Part shown: positions 17,012 through 27,716 of the stretch, in pieces | Layout: each line of letters starts with the position of its first letter | How positions within the stretch are numbered: position 1 is the stretch's first letter | Source: Reyranella sp. | Lineage (GTDB): Bacteria > Pseudomonadota > Alphaproteobacteria > Reyranellales > Reyranellaceae | Length of the DNA: 64,000 bases | Reading direction: 5' to 3' | Assembly (NCBI RefSeq): GCF_004297265.1 | Contig: NZ_SCUT01000021.1 | Location: forward strand, 62,001-126,000 | The notes under the pieces: generated by a model | Databases searched by the model: none | What the model was told of the DNA's origin: nothing | What the model saw: only the letters and a program-made list of their open reading frames with translations | Program-made: the position numbers and the translations under genes

Positions 17012-17746
17012 ATGGCGCTAAGAGTTCCACGATCCGCGCTTCTCCTGGCAGCGATCGTCCTCGGCGGATGCACGGAGGGCAGCGTCTTCGCACCGGCCGG
17101 CAGCCCTCCTCCGTCGAATACCAATCCCGCCATCACCCAGACCGGCACGCAGACGGTCCGCAAGACCATCGAGCAGCTGCGCAGCGACCAGACCGCGCTC
17201 AACAGCGGCATTGCCGCCCAGCAGGGCCAGTTCAACACGACCCGGGCACAACTGGCCACCGACGCGCGGACCTATTCCAGCCTGGTGAGCGGCATCACCT
17301 CGCGCCTCCAGGCCGGCACGACTCCGGGCAACCCGGACCTCGTGAACCAGTGGAACGCCGCGCAGGGCAGGCTCGACGCGGTGACCCTGGGCGTCGGCAC
17401 GCTGAATTCCCTGGCCAGTCAGGTCACCACCCAGGCCTCGGTGGCGGGCTACCTGCTCGAGAACGTACGCCTTGCCTTGATGGTGGGCGGCGCGACCGAC
17501 GCGGACCATCGCAACCTGCGCGCCATCGAGAGCGAGACGCGGCGCTCGATGCAGCAGATCGACCGGCTGATCGCCGACCTCAACGCCGAGATCGCCCGCG
17601 AGAACACGTTCCTGGGCCGCGAGCGCACCAACCTGGCCGCCCTGTCCTACAACGTGAACATCGGCCGCCTCGGCGGCGCGCCGGGCAGCGGGCAAGGCGG
17701 CACCGTCACGCCGCAGCCGACCCGGCGGCCCGTTCCGCTCCAGTAG
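17012..17746 (+). CDS. Hypothetical lipoprotein with helical coiled-coil body
   Basis: 244 residues. Signal peptide with lipobox LGGC, so Cys20 should be lipidated. After a Pro/Ser/Asn-rich linker, residues about 45-215 are helical with heptad-like patterning (QLRSDQTALNSGIAAQQ, then NAEIARENTFLGRERTNLAA) and a Gly/Pro-rich end. This looks like an envelope-anchored coiled-coil spacer; I do not recognise a family. The ATG at 17012 immediately precedes the signal peptide, and the longer upstream frame has no such logic. The next gene (DUF4864) follows after 29 bp on the same strand. Confidence 0.75.
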   Translation: MALRVPRSALLLAAIVLGGCTEGSVFAPAGSPPPSNTNPAITQTGTQTVRKTIEQLRSDQTALNSGIAAQQGQFNTTRAQLATDARTYSSLVSGITSRLQAGTTPGNPDLVNQWNAAQGRLDAVTLGVGTLNSLASQVTTQASVAGYLLENVRLALMVGGATDADHRNLRAIESETRRSMQQIDRLIADLNAEIARENTFLGRERTNLAALSYNVNIGRLGGAPGSGQGGTVTPQPTRRPVPLQ

Positions 17747-17775
17747 CCCCGCGCCTGGGGCGCAGAGTGACGTCC

Positions 17776-18198
17776 ATGGCCCTTCGCTTCCTAGCCCTTC
17801 TCGGCGCGATCTTCGCTTTGGCGCTTCCGGCGCAGGCGCAGGTGTCGCCAGCGGACCAGACCGCCATCCGCGACGTGATCGAGAGGCAGGTCGAGGCCTT
17901 TCGCCGCGACGACGGTGCCGCTGCCTTCGGGTACGCCTCGCCGAACATCCAGCACCTGTTCGGCACGGCCGAGACCTTCATGGACATGGTGCGGCAAGGC
18001 TACCAGCCGGTCTATCGGCCGCGCGTCTTCGAGTTCCGCGAGATCGTCACTCTGCAGGGGATGGTGACGCAGAAGGTCCACGTGATCGGCCCCGATGGCC
18101 GGCCGGTGACCGCCTTCTATCCGATGGCGCAGCAGCCCGACGGAAGCTGGCGCATCGAAGGCTGCACCCTGCAGGCGCCGGACGAACACCAGGCCTGA
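17776..18198 (+). CDS. DUF4864 domain exported protein
   Basis: 140 residues with a Sec signal peptide ending ALPAQAQ (cleavage around residue 21). The mature domain begins SPADQTAIRDVIERQVEAFRR and includes AFGYASPNIQHLFG and FYPMAQQPDGSWRI, the DUF4864 pattern, an NTF2/SnoaL-like alpha+beta fold. Probably periplasmic; function unknown. It lies between the lipoprotein and the EamA transporter gene, which starts 15 bp downstream. Confidence 0.85.
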   Translation: MALRFLALLGAIFALALPAQAQVSPADQTAIRDVIERQVEAFRRDDGAAAFGYASPNIQHLFGTAETFMDMVRQGYQPVYRPRVFEFREIVTLQGMVTQKVHVIGPDGRPVTAFYPMAQQPDGSWRIEGCTLQAPDEHQA

Positions 18199-18213
18199 TC
18201 GCCCGCATCCTTC

Positions 18214-19095
18214 ATGTCTCGCGTTTCACCCAAGGTGCTGGCGCTGCTCGGCACCCTGACCCTCATGTGGGGTACGAACTGGCCGCTGTTCCGGATCGCG
18301 CTCGCCGAGCTGCCGGTCTTCACCTTTCGCACCCTCGTCCTGTTGGCGGGCGTCACCGTCCTGGCAGCAATCCTGCTGGCGCGGCGCGAGAACTTCGCCG
18401 TGCCGCGAGACAAGTGGCCGGCGCTCCTGCTCGCGTCGACGATGAACATCGGCATCTGGAACATCGCGACTTCGCTCGCCGTTCTCTACGTCCCCTCGGG
18501 CCATGCCTCGGTGCTGGCCTACACGATGCCGCTCTGGGTCGCGGTGTTGGGCTTCGTGGTGTTCGGCCAGAAGCTGACGGGCCGGCTGCTCGCGGCCATC
18601 CTGATCGGGGCCGCCGCCGTCGCCGCGCTGATGATTCCCAACTTCCAGAGCTACGCGACGGCGCCGGCCGGCCTGTTCTGGGGCCTGCTGGCCGGACTCT
18701 GCTGGGCCGTCGGCACCCTGGTCGTGAAGCGCACGAGCTGGCCCGGCATGGGCCTGTCGCTCACCTTCTGGCAACTCGTGCTGATGCTGCCGCCGATCGG
18801 CTTGGGCGCGCTGATCTTCGACGGGCTGCCTGAGCACCTTCCGTCGGTGAAGGTGCTGGCCGCCACGATCTATACCGGCGCCATCCCGATGGCGATCGGC
18901 ACCTGTATCTGGTTCACCCTGGTGAAGCTGCTGCCCGCGCAGGTCGCCGCGATCTCCTCCATCGCCATCCCGATCGTGGCGATCGTGAGCGGCATCGTGA
19001 TCCTACAGGAGCCGCTCTCCACCCTGCAGGCGATCGCCATCGGCTCGACGGCGATCTCTCTCTGGCTCGCCCTGGTGCCCGGACGACAGCGGTAG
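18214..19095 (+). CDS. EamA/DMT family transporter
   Basis: 293 residues with about ten transmembrane helices in two EamA repeats of five; the first repeat begins LMWGTNWPLFRIAL and ends around residue 135, the second contains GLLAGLCWAVGTLVVKR. Members export or import small metabolites; no substrate can be assigned. The short 15-bp spacing to the DUF4864 gene suggests a shared transcript. The start ATG is followed directly by the first helix, as in the family. Confidence 0.9.
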   Translation: MSRVSPKVLALLGTLTLMWGTNWPLFRIALAELPVFTFRTLVLLAGVTVLAAILLARRENFAVPRDKWPALLLASTMNIGIWNIATSLAVLYVPSGHASVLAYTMPLWVAVLGFVVFGQKLTGRLLAAILIGAAAVAALMIPNFQSYATAPAGLFWGLLAGLCWAVGTLVVKRTSWPGMGLSLTFWQLVLMLPPIGLGALIFDGLPEHLPSVKVLAATIYTGAIPMAIGTCIWFTLVKLLPAQVAAISSIAIPIVAIVSGIVILQEPLSTLQAIAIGSTAISLWLALVPGRQR

Positions 19096-19107
19096 CGGAC
19101 GACGGCA

Positions 19108-19136
19108 GTTGCCTCCGGCCGCCGCAATTCCCACAT
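19108..19136 (+). promoter_or_regulatory. Possible heat-shock (sigma-32-like) promoter of hsp20-lon
   Basis: GTTGCCT (19108-19114) and CCCACAT (19130-19136), separated by 15 bp, loosely resemble the sigma-32 elements CTTGAAA and CCCATNT and would start transcription about 20 nt before the hsp20 ATG. A GGAGG follows at 19150-19154. The match is weak and rests partly on the identity of the downstream genes. Confidence 0.3.
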
Positions 19137-19163
19137 TGGGGCGGGTATTGGAGGCCCGGGCTT

Positions 19164-19582
19164 ATGACGAGAGGCGATCCACGAGACTGGATGTGGTCGG
19201 AAGCGCTGCAGATGCTGGCGCAGGCCGAGCGGCTGCATCAGCAGGTATTCAAGCCGCAGACGGCGGGCCGCCTGCGTCCGTGCTGGGAGCCGCCGGTCGA
19301 CGTGCTCGAGACCGAGCGCGAAGTCCTGATCCTCGCGGCACTGCCCGGCGTCGATGTGCAGAAGGTGGAGGCCGTCATCGAGAACGGCACGCTCGTCCTG
19401 TCCGGCGAGCGCACGGTCCCCGCCGAACTCAGGACCGCCAGGATCCATCGCATGGAGCTGCCGCAGGGCCGCTTCGAGCGTCGGGTGGCGCTTCCGCCCG
19501 GCGTGTACGGCGAGGTGCGGCGCTTCGAGGCGAACGGTTGCCTCGTCGTGACCCTGGCCAAGGCCGGCACGCGGAGGCAGCC

Positions 19583-19586
<4 letters not shown>
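19164..19586 (+). CDS. Small heat-shock protein, Hsp20/alpha-crystallin family
   Basis: 140 residues; the alpha-crystallin domain covers roughly 43-132, starting PPVDVLETEREVLILAALPG and including the family's NGTLVLSGER strand and FERRVALPPGV. ATP-independent holdase that traps unfolding proteins. The C-terminal I-x-I motif is not evident; the tail is short and basic. The last 4 bp overlap the lon ATG, so a holdase and a protease are translated together, a sensible proteostasis pair. GGAGG at 19150-19154 supports the start. Confidence 0.9.
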
Positions 19587-21985
<2,399 letters not shown>

Positions 21986-21996
21986 AACTCTTTCAT

Positions 21997-22026
21997 GTTC
22001 CTCTCCCCCGCTAGGGGGAGAGGAAC
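21997..22026. terminator. Perfect 13-bp hairpin between converging lon and amidohydrolase genes
   Basis: GTTCCTCTCCCCC (21997-22009) pairs exactly with GGGGGAGAGGAAC (22014-22026) around GCTA. It starts 12 bp after the lon stop and ends 10 bp before the stop of the opposite gene. A T-tract is lacking, so efficiency as an intrinsic terminator is uncertain, but position and symmetry suit bidirectional 3'-end formation. Confidence 0.65.
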
Positions 22027-22035
22027 TTGATGGAA

Positions 22036-23484
22036 TCACGAAATCCGCAGTGACAGCGGCGAGATCTCGTCGCCAGGGCGGTTGGCGTAGTCGAGCTTGA
22101 CCGAATCGCGCAGCATGCGGGCCTGCGCTTCGGTGAGACGTTCCATGGCGGCCTTCGGATCGAGATGCACGGGATCGCCGTCCTTCAAGACCACCTCGCC
22201 GTCGACCAGCACGGTGCGCACCGCCCGGTCGGCGGCATGGAACACGAAGGAGCGCAGCGGATCGCGCGCCGGCTGCATCAGCGGATGCCCGAGATCCACC
22301 AGCACGATGTCGGCCATCATGCCGGGCGCGAGTGCGCCGATATCGTCGCGTCCCAGTGCGGCCGCGCCGCCGAAGGTCGCGGCCTCGAAGGCACCGGCGG
22401 TATCGAGGCTGCGGATATCCTCGCTCATCAGGCGGCCGGCGACGATCGCGAGCCGCATCTCTTCGATCAGATTGTGCGGCGCGCAGTCGGTGCCGAGACC
22501 CACGTTGACACCGTTGGCGCGATAGCGGCCGATGTGATCCATGGCCAGCCCGTAGCGCGCGAAGGGCTGCGGGCAGTGCGCCACCGATGCGCCCGATTCG
22601 GCGATCAGGTCGAGGTCCTTGCGCGTATGCCAGTTTATCTGCGGATGATCGTCGAGCAGGATGCAGTGCGCCATGATCGTGTCGCTCTTCATCAGGCCCT
22701 GCTCGGCCGCCCACTGGATGGGCGTCCTGTTGTGACGGCGGATCATCTCGCGCACTTCGACCACCGACTGGCCGATATGGGTCGAGAAGCGGCGGCCCGT
22801 TTCATCCGCATGCTTGCGTCCCGCGGCGAACAGTTCCGGCGTCACCGTGTCGATCTGCGCCGGGAAGACCACGGCGTCGAGACGCCCCGAATTGTGCGAC
22901 TGGGCTTCTTCCATGACACGCTTGGCCTTCTCGAACTGGGCGAGGCCCGCCGCCTCGTCCCATTTCCACGTCACGGTCTGCGGTGAGGCCATGCCCCAGC
23001 GCGCCGAGGCGAAGGTCGGCGCCGCATGGAAGCGCATGCCGCTCTCAGCCATCGTTTCCAGCCAGCCCTCGAACGGCACGGTGACATCGCAGGCCGTCGT
23101 GGTGCCCGCGCGAAGCATCTCGGAATAGGCCATCGTAGCCGCGCCCTGGCGGCCGTCGTCACCCAGGCGAAAGGCCTGCAGGCGCTCCATGAGGCCGGTC
23201 ATCTGCTGCTCAGGCACGCCATGGTCCTCGCGCACGCCGCGATAGCCGGGCTCGGTCGACGGATGGGAGTGGATGTTGATCAGGCCCGGCAGGGCCAGCA
23301 TGCCGCTTCCGTCGATCACCGTCTCAGCCGGTCCCGTGGGACGCGTGCCGGCCGGCGTGATCTCGACGATGCGGCCGTCCTTCAGGTGCAGGTCGACCTC
23401 GCGTCGATAGACGTGACGCCGTTCGGCACCGTCCCGGACCACGGCCCAGGAGACGTTTCGGATCGAATCGGGCCGCACCGACAT
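22036..23484 (-). CDS. Amidohydrolase family protein (Atz/Trz, chlorohydrolase-like)
   Basis: 482 residues. Metal-dependent hydrolase with the urease-like fold: composite beta-sandwich at both ends and a TIM barrel. Ligands visible are H72-x-H74 in NIHSHP, a His in STHIGQS, a His in MAHC and Asp in GTDCAPHN. Such enzymes deaminate or dechlorinate N-heterocycles and similar compounds (family with AtzA, TrzN, guanine deaminase). The substrate is unknown. The ATG at 23484 was chosen because the beta-sandwich N-terminus begins right after it. It is divergent, across 89 bp, from an oligopeptide-type binding protein gene, which may deliver its substrate. Confidence 0.88.
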   Translation of the reverse strand: MSVRPDSIRNVSWAVVRDGAERRHVYRREVDLHLKDGRIVEITPAGTRPTGPAETVIDGSGMLALPGLINIHSHPSTEPGYRGVREDHGVPEQQMTGLMERLQAFRLGDDGRQGAATMAYSEMLRAGTTTACDVTVPFEGWLETMAESGMRFHAAPTFASARWGMASPQTVTWKWDEAAGLAQFEKAKRVMEEAQSHNSGRLDAVVFPAQIDTVTPELFAAGRKHADETGRRFSTHIGQSVVEVREMIRRHNRTPIQWAAEQGLMKSDTIMAHCILLDDHPQINWHTRKDLDLIAESGASVAHCPQPFARYGLAMDHIGRYRANGVNVGLGTDCAPHNLIEEMRLAIVAGRLMSEDIRSLDTAGAFEAATFGGAAALGRDDIGALAPGMMADIVLVDLGHPLMQPARDPLRSFVFHAADRAVRTVLVDGEVVLKDGDPVHLDPKAAMERLTEAQARMLRDSVKLDYANRPGDEISPLSLRIS

Positions 23485-23573
23485 GAATTCTGCTCCCGCG
23501 AAGGCATGCCTGTTGCATAGGCAGCGCAATGGAACGATAGAATCAGGAAAACAAGAGAACAAGGAGGCAAGTC

Positions 23574-25136
23574 ATGCGGAGTGTGAAATGGGCGCTCGCC
23601 GCCGCGACGGCAGCGCTGTTCTCGGTCACGGCCGAGGCGCAGACTCTGAAGGTCGTCATGCATTCGGACGTGAAGATCGTCGATCCGATCTGGACCACGG
23701 CCTACATCGTCCGCAACTACGGCTACATGGTCTACGACACGCTGCTGGCGGTCGACGACAAGCTCGAGGTCAAGCCGCAGATGCTGGAGAGCTGGAAGGT
23801 GAGCGACGACAAGCTCACCTATACCTTCACGCTGCGCGACGGGCTGAAGTTCCACGATGGAGCGCCGGTGAAGTCCGAAGACTGCATCGCCTCGATCAAG
23901 CGCTGGGCGTCGCGCGACGCGATGGGCCAGAAGCTGATGAGCTTCACCAAGGACCTGGCCGCCGTCGACGACAAGACCTTCACGCTGACCCTCAAGGAGC
24001 CCTACGGGCTGGTGATCGAGTCTCTCGGCAAGCCGAGCTCGAACGTGCCGTTCATCATGCCCAAGCGCATCGCCGAGACGCCGGGCAACACGCAAATCAA
24101 GGAGTTCATCGGCTCCGGTCCGTTCGTATTCCGCGCCGACCTGTGGCGGCCGGGCGAGAAGACGGTCTACGACAAGTTCAAGGACTACAAGCCGCGCGCC
24201 GAGCCGCCCTCGGCCCTCTCCGGCGGCAAGAACGTCTATGTCGACCGGGTCGAGTGGATCAACATCACCGATCCGCAGACCGCCGCCAATGCGCTGCAGA
24301 CCGGCGAGATCGACATCCTCGAGCAGCCGCTGATCGAGATGCTGCCGCTGCTGGAGAAGGACAAGAACATCGAAATCAAGGATCTCAATCCGCTGGGCAG
24401 CCAGTACAGCCTGCGCTTCAACGTGCTGCACAAGCCGTTCGACAACGCCAAGATCCGCCAGGCCGCGCTCTACGCGCTGAACCAGAAGGATTTCCTTCTG
24501 GCGGCCATCAACGACCCGAAATACTTCAAGGAGTGCAAGGCGCTCTTCATCTGCGGCACGCCCTATGCGACCGACGCGGGCTTCGAGGACAAGCTCGAAT
24601 CCAACTTCGCCAAGTCGAAGGAGATCCTGAAACAGGAAGGCTATGATGGAACGCCCGTCGTGCTGCTGTTCGCGACCGACACCAACACCGGCCGCCTGAC
24701 GCCGATCGCGAAATCGCTGCTGGAGCGCGGCGGCTTCGTCGTCGACATGCAGGCGATGGATTGGCAGACCGTGCTGTCGCGCCGCGCCCGCAAGGAGCCG
24801 CTGAATGCCGGCGGTTGGAGTGCGTTCATGACCTCCTGGGTGTCGGCCGACCTGCTCAATCCCATCGTCTCGGCCTTCGTCGGCGCCGCCTGCGAAAAGG
24901 CCGCGATCGGCTGGCCGTGCGACGCCAGGATCGAGGAACTGCGCGACGCCTTCGCCAAGACGACCGATCCCGCCAAGCGGAAGGAGCTGGCGACCGCGGT
25001 TCAAGTTCGCGAGTCGGAGTATCCGACCTTCGCCCAGCTCGGCCAGTTCAACGTGCCGATGGCGATCCGCAAGAACGTCACCGGCAGCCTGTCGTCGCCG
25101 GCGCCGGTCTTCTGGAACATCAAGAAGACGCAGTGA
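23574..25136 (+). CDS. ABC transporter substrate-binding protein, family 5
   Basis: 520 residues. Signal peptide to about residue 23 (SVTAEAQ), then an extracytoplasmic solute-binding protein family 5 fold: LEVKPQMLESWKVSDD and KLTYTFTLRDGLKFHDG near the N-terminus and a long SBP_bac_5 body. Family members bind di/oligopeptides, nickel, glutathione or opines. AAGGAGG at 23561-23567, 6 nt from ATG, is a strong ribosome site. No permease or ATPase genes follow (a REP-like element and a convergent gene do), so it must work with a transporter encoded elsewhere. Divergent pairing with the amidohydrolase suggests a shared catabolic function. Confidence 0.92.
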   Translation: MRSVKWALAAATAALFSVTAEAQTLKVVMHSDVKIVDPIWTTAYIVRNYGYMVYDTLLAVDDKLEVKPQMLESWKVSDDKLTYTFTLRDGLKFHDGAPVKSEDCIASIKRWASRDAMGQKLMSFTKDLAAVDDKTFTLTLKEPYGLVIESLGKPSSNVPFIMPKRIAETPGNTQIKEFIGSGPFVFRADLWRPGEKTVYDKFKDYKPRAEPPSALSGGKNVYVDRVEWINITDPQTAANALQTGEIDILEQPLIEMLPLLEKDKNIEIKDLNPLGSQYSLRFNVLHKPFDNAKIRQAALYALNQKDFLLAAINDPKYFKECKALFICGTPYATDAGFEDKLESNFAKSKEILKQEGYDGTPVVLLFATDTNTGRLTPIAKSLLERGGFVVDMQAMDWQTVLSRRARKEPLNAGGWSAFMTSWVSADLLNPIVSAFVGAACEKAAIGWPCDARIEELRDAFAKTTDPAKRKELATAVQVRESEYPTFAQLGQFNVPMAIRKNVTGSLSSPAPVFWNIKKTQ

Positions 25137-25158
25137 TTTGAGACGCAGTGAGGACAAT

Positions 25159-25232
25159 GGAGCGCGCAACTCCAGTTGCGCTCAGACCTTCCTCACCGAC
25201 AAGACATGAGCGCCACTGGAGTGGCGCGCTCC
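25159..25232. repeat. REP/BIME-like double hairpin, copy 2
   Basis: Arms 25159-25184 and 25207-25232 are identical base for base to those at 5770-5836; only the spacer differs (22 nt here against 15 nt). Again it lies in the gap between two converging genes, here the binding protein and GNAT genes. Conserved arms with a variable spacer are what REP/BIME elements show. Confidence 0.85.
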
Positions 25233-25238
25233 GATGAA

Positions 25239-26081
25239 TCAGCCGAGTTCCAGGCTGGTCACGCCGAACAGGCCGGCATAGTCGACGTCGGGATCCGCGC
25301 CGGTGTACATGCGCGCGGTCTCGAAGGAGGGTTTCAGGCCGATCCGTTCGGCAAGCCTCACCGCCGGCTTGTTGCGATCGGGCACGTCGATCGCGACGGC
25401 GGTCGCGCCGAGCGTCGTTGCCAGGGCTCCCACCAGCGCAGAGGCGATCTCCGGCGTTGCGCCATAGAGTGGCCCGACGCGCGAAGCTGCCGCGCAGGCG
25501 CGCATCACGGCAAAGCCCACGATCTCCCCGTCACGCAGCGCGATCATCGCGGCGCGTTCGGGCAGCGAGATCCAGGAGGCAAGGAAAGAATCCCGCGCCT
25601 CGGGAAAGAAACGGCGGTCGTAGGCGGCCAGCCGGTCGAAGCCGATGCTGCGCGCATCGACCAATGCGACACCGGCCGGCGGTTTGGGCGACGGCGGCGC
25701 CCCTTCATGGCGGATATTGTTCCAGGCGAGCCGGAAACCCGATTTCCGATAATTGCCCTGCTGCGCGACGACGCCGTCGAGCCCGACGTTGCGTCCCGCG
25801 AGCCGCGCCATGCCGGCTCGCCAGACCTGGATACCGTAACCCTTCCCGCGCACCGGCGGCCGGGCGATGTAGAAGCCCAGGAAGCCGAATCCCGCACCGT
25901 ATTTCACCACGGAAATGCAGGCCTGCGGCTCGCCGTCGAGACGGCCGATCAGGAAGGCGCCGGGGTCCGTGGTGAAGAAGGCATGGGCATCGGTGTTGCC
26001 GGGATTCCAGCCTTCGTCGTTGGCCCAGGAGGCCATGCGCTGAACGTCGTCGGCGCTGCCGACCGAGATCTCGAAACTCAT
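25239..26081 (-). CDS. GNAT family N-acetyltransferase with two acetyltransferase-like domains
   Basis: 280 residues. The N-terminal GNAT domain (about 1-135) has the acetyl-CoA loop region PPVRGKGYGIQVW, an R-G-K-G-Y-G variant of Q/RxxGxG/A. A second, shorter domain (about 150-275) resembles the C-terminal acetyltransferase-like domain found in such tandem proteins (IALRDGEIVGFAVMR, DVPDRNKPAVRLAERIGL). Acyl acceptor unknown. ATG at 26081 chosen where the family begins; 11 bp downstream of the monooxygenase stop, so likely one operon with it. Confidence 0.85.
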   Translation of the reverse strand: MSFEISVGSADDVQRMASWANDEGWNPGNTDAHAFFTTDPGAFLIGRLDGEPQACISVVKYGAGFGFLGFYIARPPVRGKGYGIQVWRAGMARLAGRNVGLDGVVAQQGNYRKSGFRLAWNNIRHEGAPPSPKPPAGVALVDARSIGFDRLAAYDRRFFPEARDSFLASWISLPERAAMIALRDGEIVGFAVMRACAAASRVGPLYGATPEIASALVGALATTLGATAVAIDVPDRNKPAVRLAERIGLKPSFETARMYTGADPDVDYAGLFGVTSLELG

Positions 26082-26092
26082 GGGCGCGGAGC

Positions 26093-27439
26093 TTACTCCG
26101 CCGCCCGTGCCGTCGCCGCGAAAAAACGGTTCTCCGGTCGCGGCAGGCCGAGATTCTCGCGGAGCGTCGTGCCCTCGTACTCGGTGCGGAAGAGACCGCG
26201 GCGCTGCAGCTCGGGCACGACCTTGTCGACGAAATCGTCGAGCCCGCCCGGCAGGTAGGGGAACATGACGTTGAAGCCGTCGCAGGCTTCGGTCACGAGC
26301 CACTCCTCCATCTGGTCGGCGATCATCGCCGGCGTGCCCAGCATGCCGAGCCCGCCATAGCCGCCGAGACGGCCGGCGATCTGGCGCACGGTCAGGTTCT
26401 CACGCTTGCCGAGTTCGATCACCCGCTCACGACCGCTCTTGCTCGCTTCGGTCTCGGGAATGTCGTCGGGCAGCGGCTTGTCGGGATCGAACTTGCGGGC
26501 GTCGACGCCCAGCGCCATCGAGACGGCGGCGATCGAGCTGTCGTAGTTCACCAGGCTGTCGAGGCGCGCGCGCTTCTCCTTCGCCTCGTCGAGCGAATCG
26601 CCGACCACCACGAAGGCGCCGGGCAGGATCTTGATGTGATCGGGATTGCGGCCGATCTTCTTCGCACGGCCCTTCACGTCGGCATAGAAGGCGCGCGCGC
26701 CGTCGATCGGGCCGCCGGCGGCGAACACCATCTCCGCCGTCTCGGCCGCGAGCTGGCGACCGGCATCGGAGGCGCCGGCCTGCACGATGACCGGCCAGCC
26801 CTGAACCGGCCGGGCGATGTTCAGCGGCCCGCGCACCTTCAGGTACTTGCCCTTGTGGTCGAGCACATGCAGGCGCGACGGATCGAAGTAGATGCCGTTC
26901 TCGACGTCGCGCACAAAGGCGTCGTCGGCCCACGAGTCCCAAAGGCCGGTCACCACATCGAAGAACTCACGCGCGCGGGCATAGCGCTCGGCATGGGGCA
27001 TCTGGTCGTCCAGGCCGAAGTTCAGCGCCGCGTCGGGATTGGACGTCGTCACCAGGTTCCATCCGGCCCGGCCCTCGCTGATATGGTCGAGCGAGGCGAA
27101 GCGGCGAGCGATCGTGTAGGCCGGCTCGAAGGTGCTGGAGGCGGTGGCGATCAGGCCGAGATGCTTCGTCGCCATCGCCAGCGCCGGCAGCAGGGTCAAC
27201 GGATCGAACGATGTCACCGTGGCGCTGCGCTTGAGCGCGTCCATCGGCATGTTCAGCACGGCCAGGTGATCGGCCATGAAGAAGGCGTCGAACTTGCCGC
27301 GCTCCAGCGTCTGCGCGTACTTCACCAGCGCCTTGAGATTGAAGTTGGCGTCCGGCGTGCCGCCGGGATAGCGCCACGCGGCGGTGTGGATGCTGACAGG
27401 GCGCATGAAGGCGCCGAGGCGAAGCTTCTTCTGGGTCAT
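26093..27439 (-). CDS. FMN-dependent monooxygenase, NtaA/SnaA/DszA family
   Basis: 448 residues, the family's normal length. Luciferase-like TIM barrel: N-terminal LGAFMRPVSIHTAAWRYPGG, FDAFFMADHLAV, SEGRAGWNLVTTSNP (flavin site), and GWPVIVQAGASDAGRQLAAE all match the NtaA group, which oxidises aminopolycarboxylates, dibenzothiophene sulfone or similar compounds using FMNH2 from a separate reductase. The reductase is not nearby. The exact substrate cannot be told. The downstream GNAT gene is only 11 bp away. Confidence 0.93.
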   Translation of the reverse strand: MTQKKLRLGAFMRPVSIHTAAWRYPGGTPDANFNLKALVKYAQTLERGKFDAFFMADHLAVLNMPMDALKRSATVTSFDPLTLLPALAMATKHLGLIATASSTFEPAYTIARRFASLDHISEGRAGWNLVTTSNPDAALNFGLDDQMPHAERYARAREFFDVVTGLWDSWADDAFVRDVENGIYFDPSRLHVLDHKGKYLKVRGPLNIARPVQGWPVIVQAGASDAGRQLAAETAEMVFAAGGPIDGARAFYADVKGRAKKIGRNPDHIKILPGAFVVVGDSLDEAKEKRARLDSLVNYDSSIAAVSMALGVDARKFDPDKPLPDDIPETEASKSGRERVIELGKRENLTVRQIAGRLGGYGGLGMLGTPAMIADQMEEWLVTEACDGFNVMFPYLPGGLDDFVDKVVPELQRRGLFRTEYEGTTLRENLGLPRPENRFFAATARAAE

Positions 27440-27521
27440 GCCCAGTATGTTGCGCCCGCCGGGCGGACCGGCAAGGCCCGCTCGGACGACAAGAACTAAT
27501 TCGACGGAAAATTTCTGCCGG

Positions 27522-27704
27522 TCAGCCGCGCGGCAGTGGCATCTTCTCCCGGCGCCTGGCCTCGCGCCGACGCGTCTCGGCGATCCCCCGATGGATCGCC
27601 TCTTCCTCGGGCTTCGGCCGCCAGATGAGCTTCGTCAGCCACAGGATGGCCGGCAGCCCGAGGACGAGGGTCACGATGGCGCCGATGATCAGGATCGTCG
27701 TCAT
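27522..27704 (-). CDS. Small single-helix membrane protein
   Basis: 60 residues: one transmembrane helix (about 3-25, rich in Ile/Leu) then a charged, Arg/Glu-rich cytoplasmic tail. No known family recognised. It lies 12 bp after the amidase stop on the same strand, so it is probably the last gene of the amidase operon. Size and a consistent hydrophobic-then-basic pattern argue for a real gene. Confidence 0.65.
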   Translation of the reverse strand: MTTILIIGAIVTLVLGLPAILWLTKLIWRPKPEEEAIHRGIAETRRREARRREKMPLPRG

Positions 27705-27716
27705 GCCCGTCTCTCG

